DNA from: Legionellaceae bacterium
GTDB taxonomy: Bacteria; Pseudomonadota; Gammaproteobacteria; Legionellales; Legionellaceae
Direction of reading: 5' to 3'
Length of the DNA: 64,000 nucleotides
NCBI GenBank assembly: GCA_029210265.1
Contig: JARGNP010000006.1
Coordinates: forward strand, 1 to 64,000
Shown here: piece after piece, positions 9,869-17,119 of the stretch
Layout: each line of letters opens with the position of its first letter
How positions within the stretch are numbered: the stretch's first letter is position 1
Program-made: the position numbers and the translations under genes
Notes under the pieces: generated by a model
Database searches by the model: none
Seen by the model: only the letters and a program-made list of their open reading frames with translations
What the model was told of the DNA's origin: nothing

Positions 9869-10540
9869 TTACTCATGGGTAGATGGAGGAGGGGCTTGTT
9901 TTTTGCCCCTTTTTCGCGTGCGCATACTGCTTTCAGCGTAATCAAATCTAGGCACCTCAATGTGACGCCAAATGGCGATGAGGCGCACGAGAAAAATAGC
10001 AAGAACCGTGATAAACACGTTCCAGCTGTGTGTGACTTGAAAATGCTCAAGTAACACATAAAGCACGGCACCGCCGAGCGCAATCACCGCATATAACTCG
10101 CCTCGGAGTACTACGGGGATGTCGTTGCATAAAATATCTCGTAGCATACCGCCAGAAATCCCGGTAACAAGCCCCCCCATGATCGCAACCACCTCAGGCA
10201 TGCCATAAATCAGCAAGCGTTGGGTTCCGATAATCGTAAAGGCCGCGAGCCCCAGCGCATCAAGCACAAGGAATAGCTTTGTTGCACGCGTGAGTTGTGC
10301 AGGAATACATATGGTTAATAAGGCCGCTCCCGAGGTGTAGAGCAGGTAATGGGGGTGGGCGACCCATGAAATAGGATGGGTATTAAACAAGACGTCACGA
10401 ACCGTACCGCCACCGAGGCCGGTGATGCAGCCGATGAACATGACACCAAAAAAATCCATGCGCTTTCGACCGGCGGCAATCGCACCACTGACGGCTTCTA
10501 CAGAGATACCCATAAGAAAAATATAATGTAGGAGCATCAT
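9869..10540 (-). CDS. UPF0126/TRIC-family membrane protein (YadS/YicG-like)
   Basis: A 223-residue inner-membrane protein with about seven hydrophobic helices in two homologous halves. Each half has the glycine-rich repeat motif: GGGTVRDVL near residue 44 and GGMLRDIL near 131. The family is related to trimeric intracellular cation (TRIC) channels; bacterial roles are mostly uncharacterised. The basic C-terminal tail (RTRKRGKKQ) faces ppa convergently. Two adjacent ATGs open the frame and no strong Shine-Dalgarno is visible. Confidence 0.85.
   Translation of the reverse strand: MMLLHYIFLMGISVEAVSGAIAAGRKRMDFFGVMFIGCITGLGGGTVRDVLFNTHPISWVAHPHYLLYTSGAALLTICIPAQLTRATKLFLVLDALGLAAFTIIGTQRLLIYGMPEVVAIMGGLVTGISGGMLRDILCNDIPVVLRGELYAVIALGGAVLYVLLEHFQVTHSWNVFITVLAIFLVRLIAIWRHIEVPRFDYAESSMRTRKRGKKQAPPPSTHE
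9891..9914 (+). terminator. Probable rho-independent terminator of ppa
   Basis: GGGGC, 9-nt T-rich loop, GCCCC, then TTTTT. It lies 42 nt after the ppa stop and overlaps the last codons of the convergent TRIC gene. The stem is only 5 bp, so the call is moderate. Confidence 0.5.
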
Positions 10541-10632
10541 AGGGCAGGCAATCCGGTTAGGTTTTAAAAATATAGAAGAACTTTATTTTAGCACAAAAAG
10601 AACAAAATACGTGTTTTTATTTGCAAGATAAT

Positions 10633-11118
10633 TTAACCATGTTTGACGTCGTGAAACCGTGTGGCTGATGATAGAGCTAGGTCGATAATCTGTTTGGACT
10701 GTGCTTCGTCGGCAGAAATTTGACTAATATTATCGGCAAGTTCGGTTAAAAACTCAGGAACCTCAGGGTTGTCTGGCTCTGTTTGATAAATCGGAGCGGC
10801 TTGAGTGAGTAAATAATGGAGTAATGCTTTATTGAGTAACACATAGTTTTCTGGGGGGGTTAACGCGGCTTGTGCTTCGCCAAACAGAAGCCAGCCGGCC
10901 GTGGTATCAAGCGCCTGGGCAATTTCGAGTAATTTGTTAGGCTCTGGCACAGCTTCACCACGTAAATACTTTCTGCAAATTTGAGATGAATACCCTGTGA
11001 TCTCAACCAATGCATGAACATCAACGCCTGAAGAAGAGCGCGTGGCGTGATGACCTGAAGCGCGCATGGCGTCAAGAAGGCGTTTAGAAAACTGTTCGGC
11101 GAGCTGTATTTTATTCAT
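10633..11118 (-). CDS. HTH (Cro/C1-type) transcriptional regulator
   Basis: The 161 residues begin with a helix-turn-helix of the Xre/Cro type (HALVEITGYSSQICRKYLRG, ~31-50, then NKLLEIAQALDTTAGWLLFG), followed by a mostly helical, acidic C-terminal region (~85-161) with no recognised ligand domain. It may be a phage-derived or housekeeping repressor. It sits at the left side of an accessory patch that ends at tRNA-Val. Target genes cannot be told from the sequence. Confidence 0.75.
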   Translation of the reverse strand: MNKIQLAEQFSKRLLDAMRASGHHATRSSSGVDVHALVEITGYSSQICRKYLRGEAVPEPNKLLEIAQALDTTAGWLLFGEAQAALTPPENYVLLNKALLHYLLTQAAPIYQTEPDNPEVPEFLTELADNISQISADEAQSKQIIDLALSSATRFHDVKHG

Positions 11119-11277
11119 GTTCGTAATTTAACAAAAGCAATGTTGTTATGCAATCACAAACATCCTAGATGAAACTTTATGTTTCTTTTTGAAATTGCGA
11201 GTTGACTTTGAGCCTGAAGTATAAGAAGATGTGTTCGAAACAAGTTGCATAGGCTTGATTTGAAGGAGCAGTGGATT

Positions 11278-11335
11278 GACACATAGCTGCGAACCTCGCA
11301 ATGACCTGGCTGGAATCACGGAAGAAGTTCCAGCC
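11278..11335 (+). repeat. 58-bp direct repeat, copy 1 (left of ORF6N gene)
   Basis: A perfect 58-bp match to 11931-11988. It contains two hairpins: TGCGA-ACC-TCGCA, and GGCTGGAA-N12-TTCCAGCC. In this copy the second is followed by TTTTT, a terminator-like arrangement. The reverse complement carries GTCATTGCGAGG, a motif common in dispersed bacterial repeats. Confidence 0.9.
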
Positions 11336-11364
11336 TTTTTAGCCTTGATTTATAAGGAATGATT

Positions 11365-11916
11365 GTGCAAATAGCTAAGCCTCTAGTGGTTGAAGATAAA
11401 ATCATTGAAATTCGTAATCAATCTATCATTGTTGATTCTGATGTTGCCGAGCTATATGGCGTTAAGACGAAAAGAATTAACGAAGCTGTTAAAAATAACC
11501 CTGATAAATTTCCCGAGGATTACGTTATCATCCTAGATGAAGTCGAGAAGAATGAACTGGTCGAAAACTTCGACCGGTTTAGTGGGTTGAAGCACTCCTC
11601 AGTGTTTCCGAAGGCTTTTACTGAGAAGGGTATGTACATGTTAGCTACGATCCTTAAGAGCTCAAAAGCAACGGAAACAACGATAGCGATTGTTGAAATG
11701 TTCTCCAAAGTTAGAGCGATTGAACGCAGCATTAAAGAGATACCTGAAACACCACAAGATTCACCGAAACATCAAGAATTAATGCAAACAGCAGGTGATC
11801 TTATCTCTGATTTAATTGCTCCTGAAGATTTAGACACATCAGCAACTGAAGCAAGTGTTGAAGTAAATCTAGCCGTAGTTAAGTTCAAATATATCGTCAC
11901 AAAGACGAGCGTGTAG
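11365..11916 (+). CDS. ORF6N-domain (phage antirepressor-like) DNA-binding protein
   Basis: About 183 residues. The ORF6N/KilA-N-like domain covers ~1-110: IIVDSDVAELYGVKTKRINE, then NPDKFPEDYVIIL and FTEKGMYMLATILKS. Such domains occur in phage antirepressors and small mobile modules. GTG at 11365 is preferred: AAGGA abuts the in-frame ATG at 11359 but is 6 nt from the GTG. The gene sits alone between two perfect 58-bp direct repeats, which suggests acquisition or duplication as a unit. The C-terminal third (ETPQDSPKHQELMQTAGDLI onward) is helical and unassigned. Confidence 0.8.
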   Translation: MQIAKPLVVEDKIIEIRNQSIIVDSDVAELYGVKTKRINEAVKNNPDKFPEDYVIILDEVEKNELVENFDRFSGLKHSSVFPKAFTEKGMYMLATILKSSKATETTIAIVEMFSKVRAIERSIKEIPETPQDSPKHQELMQTAGDLISDLIAPEDLDTSATEASVEVNLAVVKFKYIVTKTSV

Positions 11917-11930
11917 GTATCGATTTGTGT

Positions 11931-11988
11931 GACACATAGCTGCGAACCTCGCAATGACCTGGCTGGAATCACGGAAGAAGTTCCAGCC
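11931..11988 (+). repeat. 58-bp direct repeat, copy 2 (right of ORF6N gene)
   Basis: Identical to 11278-11335 and starting 14 nt after the ORF6N stop. The two copies are 653 bp apart start to start and enclose nothing but the ORF6N gene. Here the inverted repeat GGCTGGAA/TTCCAGCC is followed by GTTTTAT rather than a clean T-run. Confidence 0.9.
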
Positions 11989-12048
11989 GTTTTATAAATC
12001 CCAAATTGACAATACACCTAATTAGGGGTACACTTGTATTGATTATAA

Positions 12049-12320
12049 AAATATAAAATATCAAGACAAGCGTTAAAACATTTGAAAAAAACACCGTTCT
12101 ATATTCAAGCAAAATTTAGAGCATGGCTGGTTGCGGTTGATAAAGTTGGCTTGAAGAAAACACGTAAACATCCGGGGTGCACGATGAGCCGCTTCAGGGC
12201 ACCAGACAAGGACAGCGCTCGATTAGACTCAATAGACAATGGCGTGCCATTTATTGTGTAAAAGAAAATGGTGATATTCAACTGATTGAGATCCGGGAGG
12301 TAACACCACATGAATATTAG
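12049..12320 (+). pseudogene. higB: HigB-like (RelE-superfamily) toxin gene, frameshifted
   Basis: Read with one base restored near 12170-12180, the sequence gives a HigB-family toxin: first part ISRQALKHLKKTPFYIQAKF in one frame up to KHPG, then HDEPLQGTRQGQRSIRLNRQ and WRAIYCVKENGD in the next frame, ending VTPHEY with the stop at 12318-12320. The ~1-nt loss in the CCGGGGTGCACG area ends the first frame early. No standard start with a good ribosome site is seen. The 3' end overlaps the antitoxin by 11 nt, the usual higBA layout. The toxin is therefore probably dead. Confidence 0.75.
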
Positions 12321-12630
12321 AGCAGATGCTATGCTGGATGCCCTTGAGGTGACGCATGATATTTGGGATAACATGACGTTGGGTGGATTAATTCGAGCTT
12401 TAAGGGTGAGTGACGAAATATCTCAAGTTGAATTAGCAAAAAAACTCCAAGTGTCCAAACAATTTCTAAGCGATGTTGAACATGACAGAAAAGACGTTGG
12501 GATTAGTTTTGCGAAAAAAGTATCTGGTGCTCTAGGCTATTCGATTGAGCCCTTAATTGAGTTATTAATTAGAGATCAATTGCGGCGCCAAGACTTAAAT
12601 TATACGGTTGTATTAAAAAAAGCGTCGTAG
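12310..12630 (+). CDS. higA: HigA-like antitoxin (Xre HTH)
   Basis: A 106-residue protein with an HTH of the Xre family (LGGLIRALRVSDEISQVELA, KKLQVSKQFLSDVEHDRKDV, ~24-66). Its ATG lies inside the end of the frameshifted toxin gene, so it belongs to a higBA operon in which only the antitoxin remains intact. HigA proteins neutralise HigB and repress their own promoter. Retention with a dead toxin fits either recent decay or an anti-addiction role. It lies 60 bp before tRNA-Val. Confidence 0.82.
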   Translation: MNIRADAMLDALEVTHDIWDNMTLGGLIRALRVSDEISQVELAKKLQVSKQFLSDVEHDRKDVGISFAKKVSGALGYSIEPLIELLIRDQLRRQDLNYTVVLKKAS

Positions 12631-12689
12631 CATGCATTCATGCATTGCAGGGGCCTTATCTTTTCGTTATAATTCCGCCTGTTAATTAT

Positions 12690-12764
12690 AGGCACGTAGC
12701 TCAGTGGTAGAGCACCACCTTGACATGGTGGTGGTCGGTGGTTCGATCCCACTCGTGCCTACCA
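12690..12764 (+). tRNA. tRNA-Val (anticodon GAC)
   Basis: A 75-nt cloverleaf: acceptor AGGCACG pairs with CGTGCCT, D-arm GCTC..GAGC, anticodon stem CCACC/GGTGG around the loop TTGACAT (anticodon GAC), T-arm with GGTTCGATCCC, and an encoded CCA end. Its position at the right side of a small accessory patch fits the common use of tRNA genes as integration sites. Confidence 0.95.
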
Positions 12765-12768
12765 TATC

Positions 12769-12791
12769 AACCCTGCGCTGCAGGGTTTTTT
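12769..12791 (+). terminator. Rho-independent terminator after tRNA-Val
   Basis: AACCCTG, 5-nt loop CGCTG, CAGGGTT, then continuing T-run (TTTTTT). It sits 5 nt after the tRNA and before the thrS ribosome site, so it should separate tRNA and thrS transcription units. Confidence 0.8.
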
Positions 12792-12831
12792 GTATGCGCC
12801 CCAATATCATGGGCGATGGAGACAAGCGAAT

Positions 12832-14760
12832 ATGCTAGCAATCACATTACCAGACGGCAAACGCCTTACCTTTGATGAACCGTTGACGGTTCATGCTGTG
12901 GCGGAACATATTGGTCCTGGGCTTGCCAAAGCCGCGATTGCTGCTCGTGTGAATGATCAATTAGTCGATACCTGTCATCTGATAGATGCCGATAGTTCGC
13001 TTGCTATATTAACCGATAAATCTCCGGAAAGTGTTGAGGTTATTCGGCACTCAGCTGCGCATTTGCTCGCACAAGCGGTCAAAGAATTATTTCCCGAGGC
13101 ACAAGTCACCATTGGTCCTGTGATTGACGATGGTTTTTTCTATGATTTTGCGTTTGAGCGACCGTTTACGCCGGATGATTTGATTCGTATTGAAGCCAAA
13201 ATGCAGGAACTTGCGAAGCAGGCGCTGCCGATTACACGTCGTGAATTGCCGCGCGATGAAGCCATTGCTTATTTTGAAGGCTTAGGCGAAGCTTATAAAG
13301 CCGAAATTATTAAAGATATTCCCGAAGGCGAAGTTTTATCTTTATATCGCCAAGGTGAGTTTGAAGATTTATGTCGAGGACCGCATGTCCCGTCGACGGC
13401 GTTTTTAAAAGCGTTTAAATTAACCAAGCTTGCAGGCGCTTATTGGCGGGGTGATTCGAATAACGCCATGTTACAGCGTGTATATGGCACGGCGTGGGCT
13501 GATAAAAAAGCACTTAAAGCTTATTTGTTCCGTTTAGAAGAAGCGGACAAGCGCGACCATCGTAAGCTTGGCAAAGCGTTGGATTTGTTTCATTTTCAAG
13601 ATATTGCTCCTGGCATGGTGTTTTGGCATGCAAAAGGTTGGGCTATTTATCAAGAGCTCGAGGGTTATATCCGTGATCGCTTGATGAAATATAACTATCA
13701 AGAAGTTAAGACACCGCAGCTGGTTGATAAAGTCTTGTGGGAAAAATCAGGGCATTGGGATAATTTTAAAGAAAATATGTTTCTGACAGAAACCGAGCAT
13801 CGCGAATATGCCGTAAAACCAATGAACTGTCCTTGTCATATACAAATTTATAATCAAGGCTTGAAAAGCTACCGCGATTTGCCTTTGCGCTATGCTGAGT
13901 TTGGTAACTGTCATCGCTGTGAGCCTTCGGGTGCTTTGCATGGTTTATTACGTGTGCGTAATTTTGTGCAAGATGACGGTCATATTTTTTGTACTGAAGA
14001 TCAAATTCAATCCGAAGTGGTTTCTTTGCTCGAGTTGATCCAATCCGTGTATGCCGATTTTGGTTTTACAAATATACTTTATCGTTTGGCGCGTCGCCCT
14101 GAAAAACGAGTGGGGAGTGATGAAGTTTGGGATAAAGCAGAACTTGCTTTATCGCACGCCATGAAAGAACATGATTTGACCTGGGAAGAAGCGCCGGGCG
14201 AAGGTGCTTTTTATGGCCCTAAAATTGAATGCTCGTTGGCTGATTCTTTGGGAAGAATTTGGCAATGTGGTACCATTCAAGTTGACTTTTCGATGCCAGA
14301 ACGTCTTGATGCACAGTATATTGCCGAAGACGGCAGTAAAAAAACGCCCGTAATGTTACATCGTGCGATTTTAGGGACGTTTGAGCGGTTTATGGGAATT
14401 TTAATCGAGCACTACGCCGGAAAGCTCCCGCTGTGGTTGGCTCCTGTCCAAGTTGCGGTAATTACGGTGAGCGAAAAACAGCACGATTTTGCTGAAAAAA
14501 TGTATCAAATTTTGCAAAAAAATCACATTCGTGCAAAATTTGACTTGAGAAATGAGAAGATAGGCTTTAAAATCCGCGAGCATACTTTACAAAAGGTTCC
14601 CTATTTCTTAATCATAGGTGATAAAGAAGTAGCGGAAAATTTAGTTAGCGTTCGTTCGCATGATGGCACAGATTTTGGCCAGATGACGATGGATGCTTTT
14701 TATTTGAAGTTAAAACATGAGATTGACGCGAAAAGTCGTGTCGAATCAATTGGAGGATAA
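12832..14760 (+). CDS. thrS: Threonyl-tRNA synthetase
   Basis: Charges tRNA-Thr. The 642-residue protein has an N-terminal TGS domain ([14 protein letters not shown]), the editing domain ([11 protein letters not shown] near 80, HxxxH type), and class II catalytic motifs: [10 protein letters not shown] near 332 with a zinc cysteine, [20 protein letters not shown] near 362, then GAFYGPKIE and the motif 3 region [11 protein letters not shown]. Start ATG 12832 is set by GGAGA ~9 nt upstream and by alignment. It is first in the thrS-infC-rpmI-rplT-pheS-pheT cluster. Confidence 0.98.
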   Translation: MLAITLPDGKRLTFDEPLTVHAVAEHIGPGLAKAAIAARVNDQLVDTCHLIDADSSLAILTDKSPESVEVIRHSAAHLLAQAVKELFPEAQVTIGPVIDDGFFYDFAFERPFTPDDLIRIEAKMQELAKQALPITRRELPRDEAIAYFEGLGEAYKAEIIKDIPEGEVLSLYRQGEFEDLCRGPHVPSTAFLKAFKLTKLAGAYWRGDSNNAMLQRVYGTAWADKKALKAYLFRLEEADKRDHRKLGKALDLFHFQDIAPGMVFWHAKGWAIYQELEGYIRDRLMKYNYQEVKTPQLVDKVLWEKSGHWDNFKENMFLTETEHREYAVKPMNCPCHIQIYNQGLKSYRDLPLRYAEFGNCHRCEPSGALHGLLRVRNFVQDDGHIFCTEDQIQSEVVSLLELIQSVYADFGFTNILYRLARRPEKRVGSDEVWDKAELALSHAMKEHDLTWEEAPGEGAFYGPKIECSLADSLGRIWQCGTIQVDFSMPERLDAQYIAEDGSKKTPVMLHRAILGTFERFMGILIEHYAGKLPLWLAPVQVAVITVSEKQHDFAEKMYQILQKNHIRAKFDLRNEKIGFKIREHTLQKVPYFLIIGDKEVAENLVSVRSHDGTDFGQMTMDAFYLKLKHEIDAKSRVESIGG

Positions 14761-14764
14761 AACC

Positions 14765-15298
14765 ATTAGTGCACCAGTCAAGCGTGAAGGTGATCGCGCA
14801 CGAATTAATGAGCAAATTAGAGTCCCTGAAGTTCGTTTAATCGATGCTGAGGGAGAGCAAGCCGGTATTGTATCTGTACGAGCCGCATTGCACGCTGCTG
14901 AAGAAAGTGGCCTTGATCTTGTCGAAATTTCGCCAACGGCTAAACCGCCCGTCTGTCGCATTATGGATTATGGTAAGTTTTTGTTTGAAGCCAGTAAGCG
15001 ACAAGCTGAGGCGCGTAAAAAGCAAAAGCATATTCAAATAAAAGAAGTGAAGTTTCGTCCGGCAACGGAAGAAGGGGATTATCAGGTCAAGCTACGCAAC
15101 CTGACACGTTTCCTTGACAATGGTGACAAGGTCAAAGTAACACTTCGGTTTCGAGGTCGTGAAATGGCTCACCAAGAGCTTGGTATGAAAATTCTCGAGC
15201 GCGTGAAAAAAGACACCGTGGATATTGCGGTGGTTGAACAGCATGCAAAACGAGAAGGTCGCCAATTACTCATGGTGCTGTCGCCGAAAAAAAGCTAG
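14765..15298 (+). CDS. infC: Translation initiation factor IF-3, AUU start
   Basis: The 177-residue factor binds the 30S subunit and monitors initiation codons. The frame has no ATG, GTG or TTG at the proper N-terminus; ATT at 14765 lies 8 nt after a strong GGAGG (14752-14756), exactly the autoregulated AUU start known for infC in Escherichia coli. Typical blocks are [35 protein letters not shown] and [17 protein letters not shown]. It begins 4 nt after the thrS stop. Its rare start codon implies self-regulation through IF-3 discrimination. Confidence 0.96.
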   Translation: MSAPVKREGDRARINEQIRVPEVRLIDAEGEQAGIVSVRAALHAAEESGLDLVEISPTAKPPVCRIMDYGKFLFEASKRQAEARKKQKHIQIKEVKFRPATEEGDYQVKLRNLTRFLDNGDKVKVTLRFRGREMAHQELGMKILERVKKDTVDIAVVEQHAKREGRQLLMVLSPKKS

Positions 15299-15410
15299 GT
15301 TATTTGTTTTGTTTAATTAATTAACTAATTAATTACGCAGAGCATCAATCTATTTATCTATTTAATCTATTAAATTAATTTAGTAGATTTAATGCGGAGT
15401 TACATAAGTT
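15299..15410 (+). promoter_or_regulatory. AT-rich rpmI leader, possible L20 control region
   Basis: The 112 nt between infC and rpmI are very AT-rich, with a palindromic TTAATTAATTAACTAATTAA near 15315 and an inverted repeat TTAATCTA (15362) / TAGATTTAA (15384-15392) just before the rpmI ribosome site GGAG. In Escherichia coli L20 represses rpmI-rplT by binding structured mRNA here; a similar role is inferred from position and folding potential only. Confidence 0.4.
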
Positions 15411-15611
15411 ATGCCAAAGTTAAAAACACATCGCGGAGCAGCTAAACGCTTCCGTAAGATGGCCAGTGGGGCGATTAAACGCCGAGGGGCTAATCGAAAT
15501 CATATTCTCACCAAACACACAACCAAGAAAAAACGTGATGCACGGGTTGAAGCGCGCACGTTGAAACCTTGTGATGCTCGCTTGGCGAAACGTATGTTGC
15601 AAGGTAGTTAG
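15411..15611 (+). CDS. rpmI: 50S ribosomal protein L35
   Basis: A 66-residue, strongly basic protein of the large ribosomal subunit, with the L35 pattern [15 protein letters not shown], a [12 protein letters not shown] segment in place of the usual TKKKRHLR, and the C-terminal KRMLQGS. GGAG lies upstream at a fairly long 11-nt spacing. It stands between infC and rplT as in other gammaproteobacteria. Confidence 0.97.
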   Translation: MPKLKTHRGAAKRFRKMASGAIKRRGANRNHILTKHTTKKKRDARVEARTLKPCDARLAKRMLQGS

Positions 15612-15625
15612 GAGAGGAATAAATT

Positions 15626-15985
15626 ATGCCAAGAGTAAAACGCGGTGTGACAGCAAAAGCACGTCACAAAAAAGTCTTAGATCAAGCCAAAGGTTATTAC
15701 GGCGCACGTAGTCGTGTGTATCGTGTAGCAAAACAAGCGGTGATTAAAGCCGGTCAATATGCATATCGTGATCGTCGTCAGAAAAAACGACAGTTCCGTG
15801 CATTATGGATCACACGTATTAATGCCGAAGCTCGTGTAAGCGGTCTTTCGTATAGCCGTTTGATCGATGGTTTGAAGAAAGCTGAAATCGAACTGGATCG
15901 TAAAGTACTGGCTGATATGGCAGTTCGCGACAAACAAGCGTTTGCAGCGATTGCACAACAAGCCAAAGAAGCCTTGGGTTTATAA
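15626..15985 (+). CDS. rplT: 50S ribosomal protein L20
   Basis: A 119-residue large-subunit protein with the L20 signature [40 protein letters not shown] and the conserved [20 protein letters not shown] block. It is required early in 50S assembly and usually represses rpmI-rplT translation. A strong GGAGAGGAA region precedes the ATG, 14 nt after rpmI. A GC-rich terminator follows. Confidence 0.98.
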   Translation: MPRVKRGVTAKARHKKVLDQAKGYYGARSRVYRVAKQAVIKAGQYAYRDRRQKKRQFRALWITRINAEARVSGLSYSRLIDGLKKAEIELDRKVLADMAVRDKQAFAAIAQQAKEALGL

Positions 15986-16014
15986 GTATAAGTTAATCCC
16001 AATGTTTTGTGAGG

Positions 16015-16053
16015 GGGGCCATTTTGCCATGTGCAAGGACTGGCCCCTTTTTT
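16015..16053 (+). terminator. Terminator or attenuator between rplT and pheS
   Basis: GGGGCCA, 19-nt loop, TGGCCCC, then TTTTTT, ending 11 nt before the pheS start. It could end the upstream transcript or act as an attenuator for pheST. A short phenylalanine-containing frame (ATG 16003, 19 codons, Phe at 2, 8, 17 and 19) spans it, but has no visible ribosome site. Confidence 0.75.
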
Positions 16054-16064
16054 GTTTCTGACGC

Positions 16065-17102
16065 ATGGACCTAATGAGCATGCTTGATAAAATTAATAAG
16101 TTACAACAAGATGCCTTGCAAGCCATTGCAGAGGCTCCTAATCTTGACGCACTGGATGCGGTACGTGTTGATTTCCTTGGTAAAAAAGGAAAGCTCACGG
16201 ATATTTTAAAAGGCGTTTCTTCGCTTCCCGTTGCAGAAAAACCACGTGTAGGGCAAGCGGTTAATCAAGCCAAACGTGCGATTCAAGCGGTCTTAGATGA
16301 AAAAAACGAGCAGTTAAAAGAAGAGCAGCTGCAGGCCAGGCTTGTTAGCGAACAGTTGGATGTAACGTTGCCGGGACGGCAGCGCGAGCACGGAAGTGTG
16401 CATCCTGTTACGCAAGTTCGCGATCGTATTATTGATTATTTTAGTAAACTTGGTTTTGATGTGGTTGATGGCCCTGAAATAGAAACCGATACGTATAATT
16501 TTGAAGCGCTGAATATTCCTTCGCATCATCCTGCACGTGCCATGCATGATACGTTTTATTTTGGGGACGGTACGTTATTACGTACGCATACATCACCGGT
16601 TCAAATTCGAGCCATGCAAGAAGATGATGCGAAACCACCGTTTCGGTTGATAGCACCAGGGCGTGTTTATCGTCGAGACTCTGACGTGACACATACACCG
16701 ATGTTTCATCAAGTCGAAGGTTTGTTTATTGGCCAAGATGTCACGTTGGCGGGCTTAAAAGGTGTGCTACAAGATTTCTTCACGTTCTTTTTTGAAGGGC
16801 CTTGTAACGTACGTTTTAGACCGTCTTATTTTCCGTTCACCGAACCCTCCGCTGAAGTGGATGTGAGTTGCACGCCATGTAACGGTCAAGGCTGTAGAGC
16901 TTGTGGCTTTACGGGCTGGCTCGAAGTTTTGGGCTGTGGCATGGTTCATCCGCATGTTTTAAAATCGGTTGGGTTATCTCCCGAAACTCATCAAGGTTGG
17001 GCGTTTGGTATGGGCATTGATCGTTTGGCGATGCTTTATTTTGGCATCACTGATTTACGTATGATGTTCGAAAACGATCTAAATTTTTTAAACCAGTTTT
17101 AA
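16065..17102 (+). CDS. pheS: Phenylalanyl-tRNA synthetase alpha subunit
   Basis: Catalytic subunit of the alpha2-beta2 PheRS. The 345 residues have an N-terminal coiled coil, then class II motifs: [20 protein letters not shown], the motif 2 region [37 protein letters not shown] and the motif 3 sequence [18 protein letters not shown] three codons downstream (16074) is an alternative start; neither has a strong Shine-Dalgarno. pheT follows 17 nt later. Confidence 0.97.
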   Translation: MDLMSMLDKINKLQQDALQAIAEAPNLDALDAVRVDFLGKKGKLTDILKGVSSLPVAEKPRVGQAVNQAKRAIQAVLDEKNEQLKEEQLQARLVSEQLDVTLPGRQREHGSVHPVTQVRDRIIDYFSKLGFDVVDGPEIETDTYNFEALNIPSHHPARAMHDTFYFGDGTLLRTHTSPVQIRAMQEDDAKPPFRLIAPGRVYRRDSDVTHTPMFHQVEGLFIGQDVTLAGLKGVLQDFFTFFFEGPCNVRFRPSYFPFTEPSAEVDVSCTPCNGQGCRACGFTGWLEVLGCGMVHPHVLKSVGLSPETHQGWAFGMGIDRLAMLYFGITDLRMMFENDLNFLNQF

Positions 17103-17119
17103 GTTTTTAGGATACTCCA

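Noticed and set aside
11278-11988. Integron cassette with attC sites
   Set aside because: The 58-bp repeats have hairpins but no paired GTTRRRY/RYYYAAC end boxes, and no integrase is present.
12105-12374. Minus-strand frame over the higBA junction
   Set aside because: The plus strand encodes recognisable HigB pieces and HigA; the opposite frame has no homology cue.
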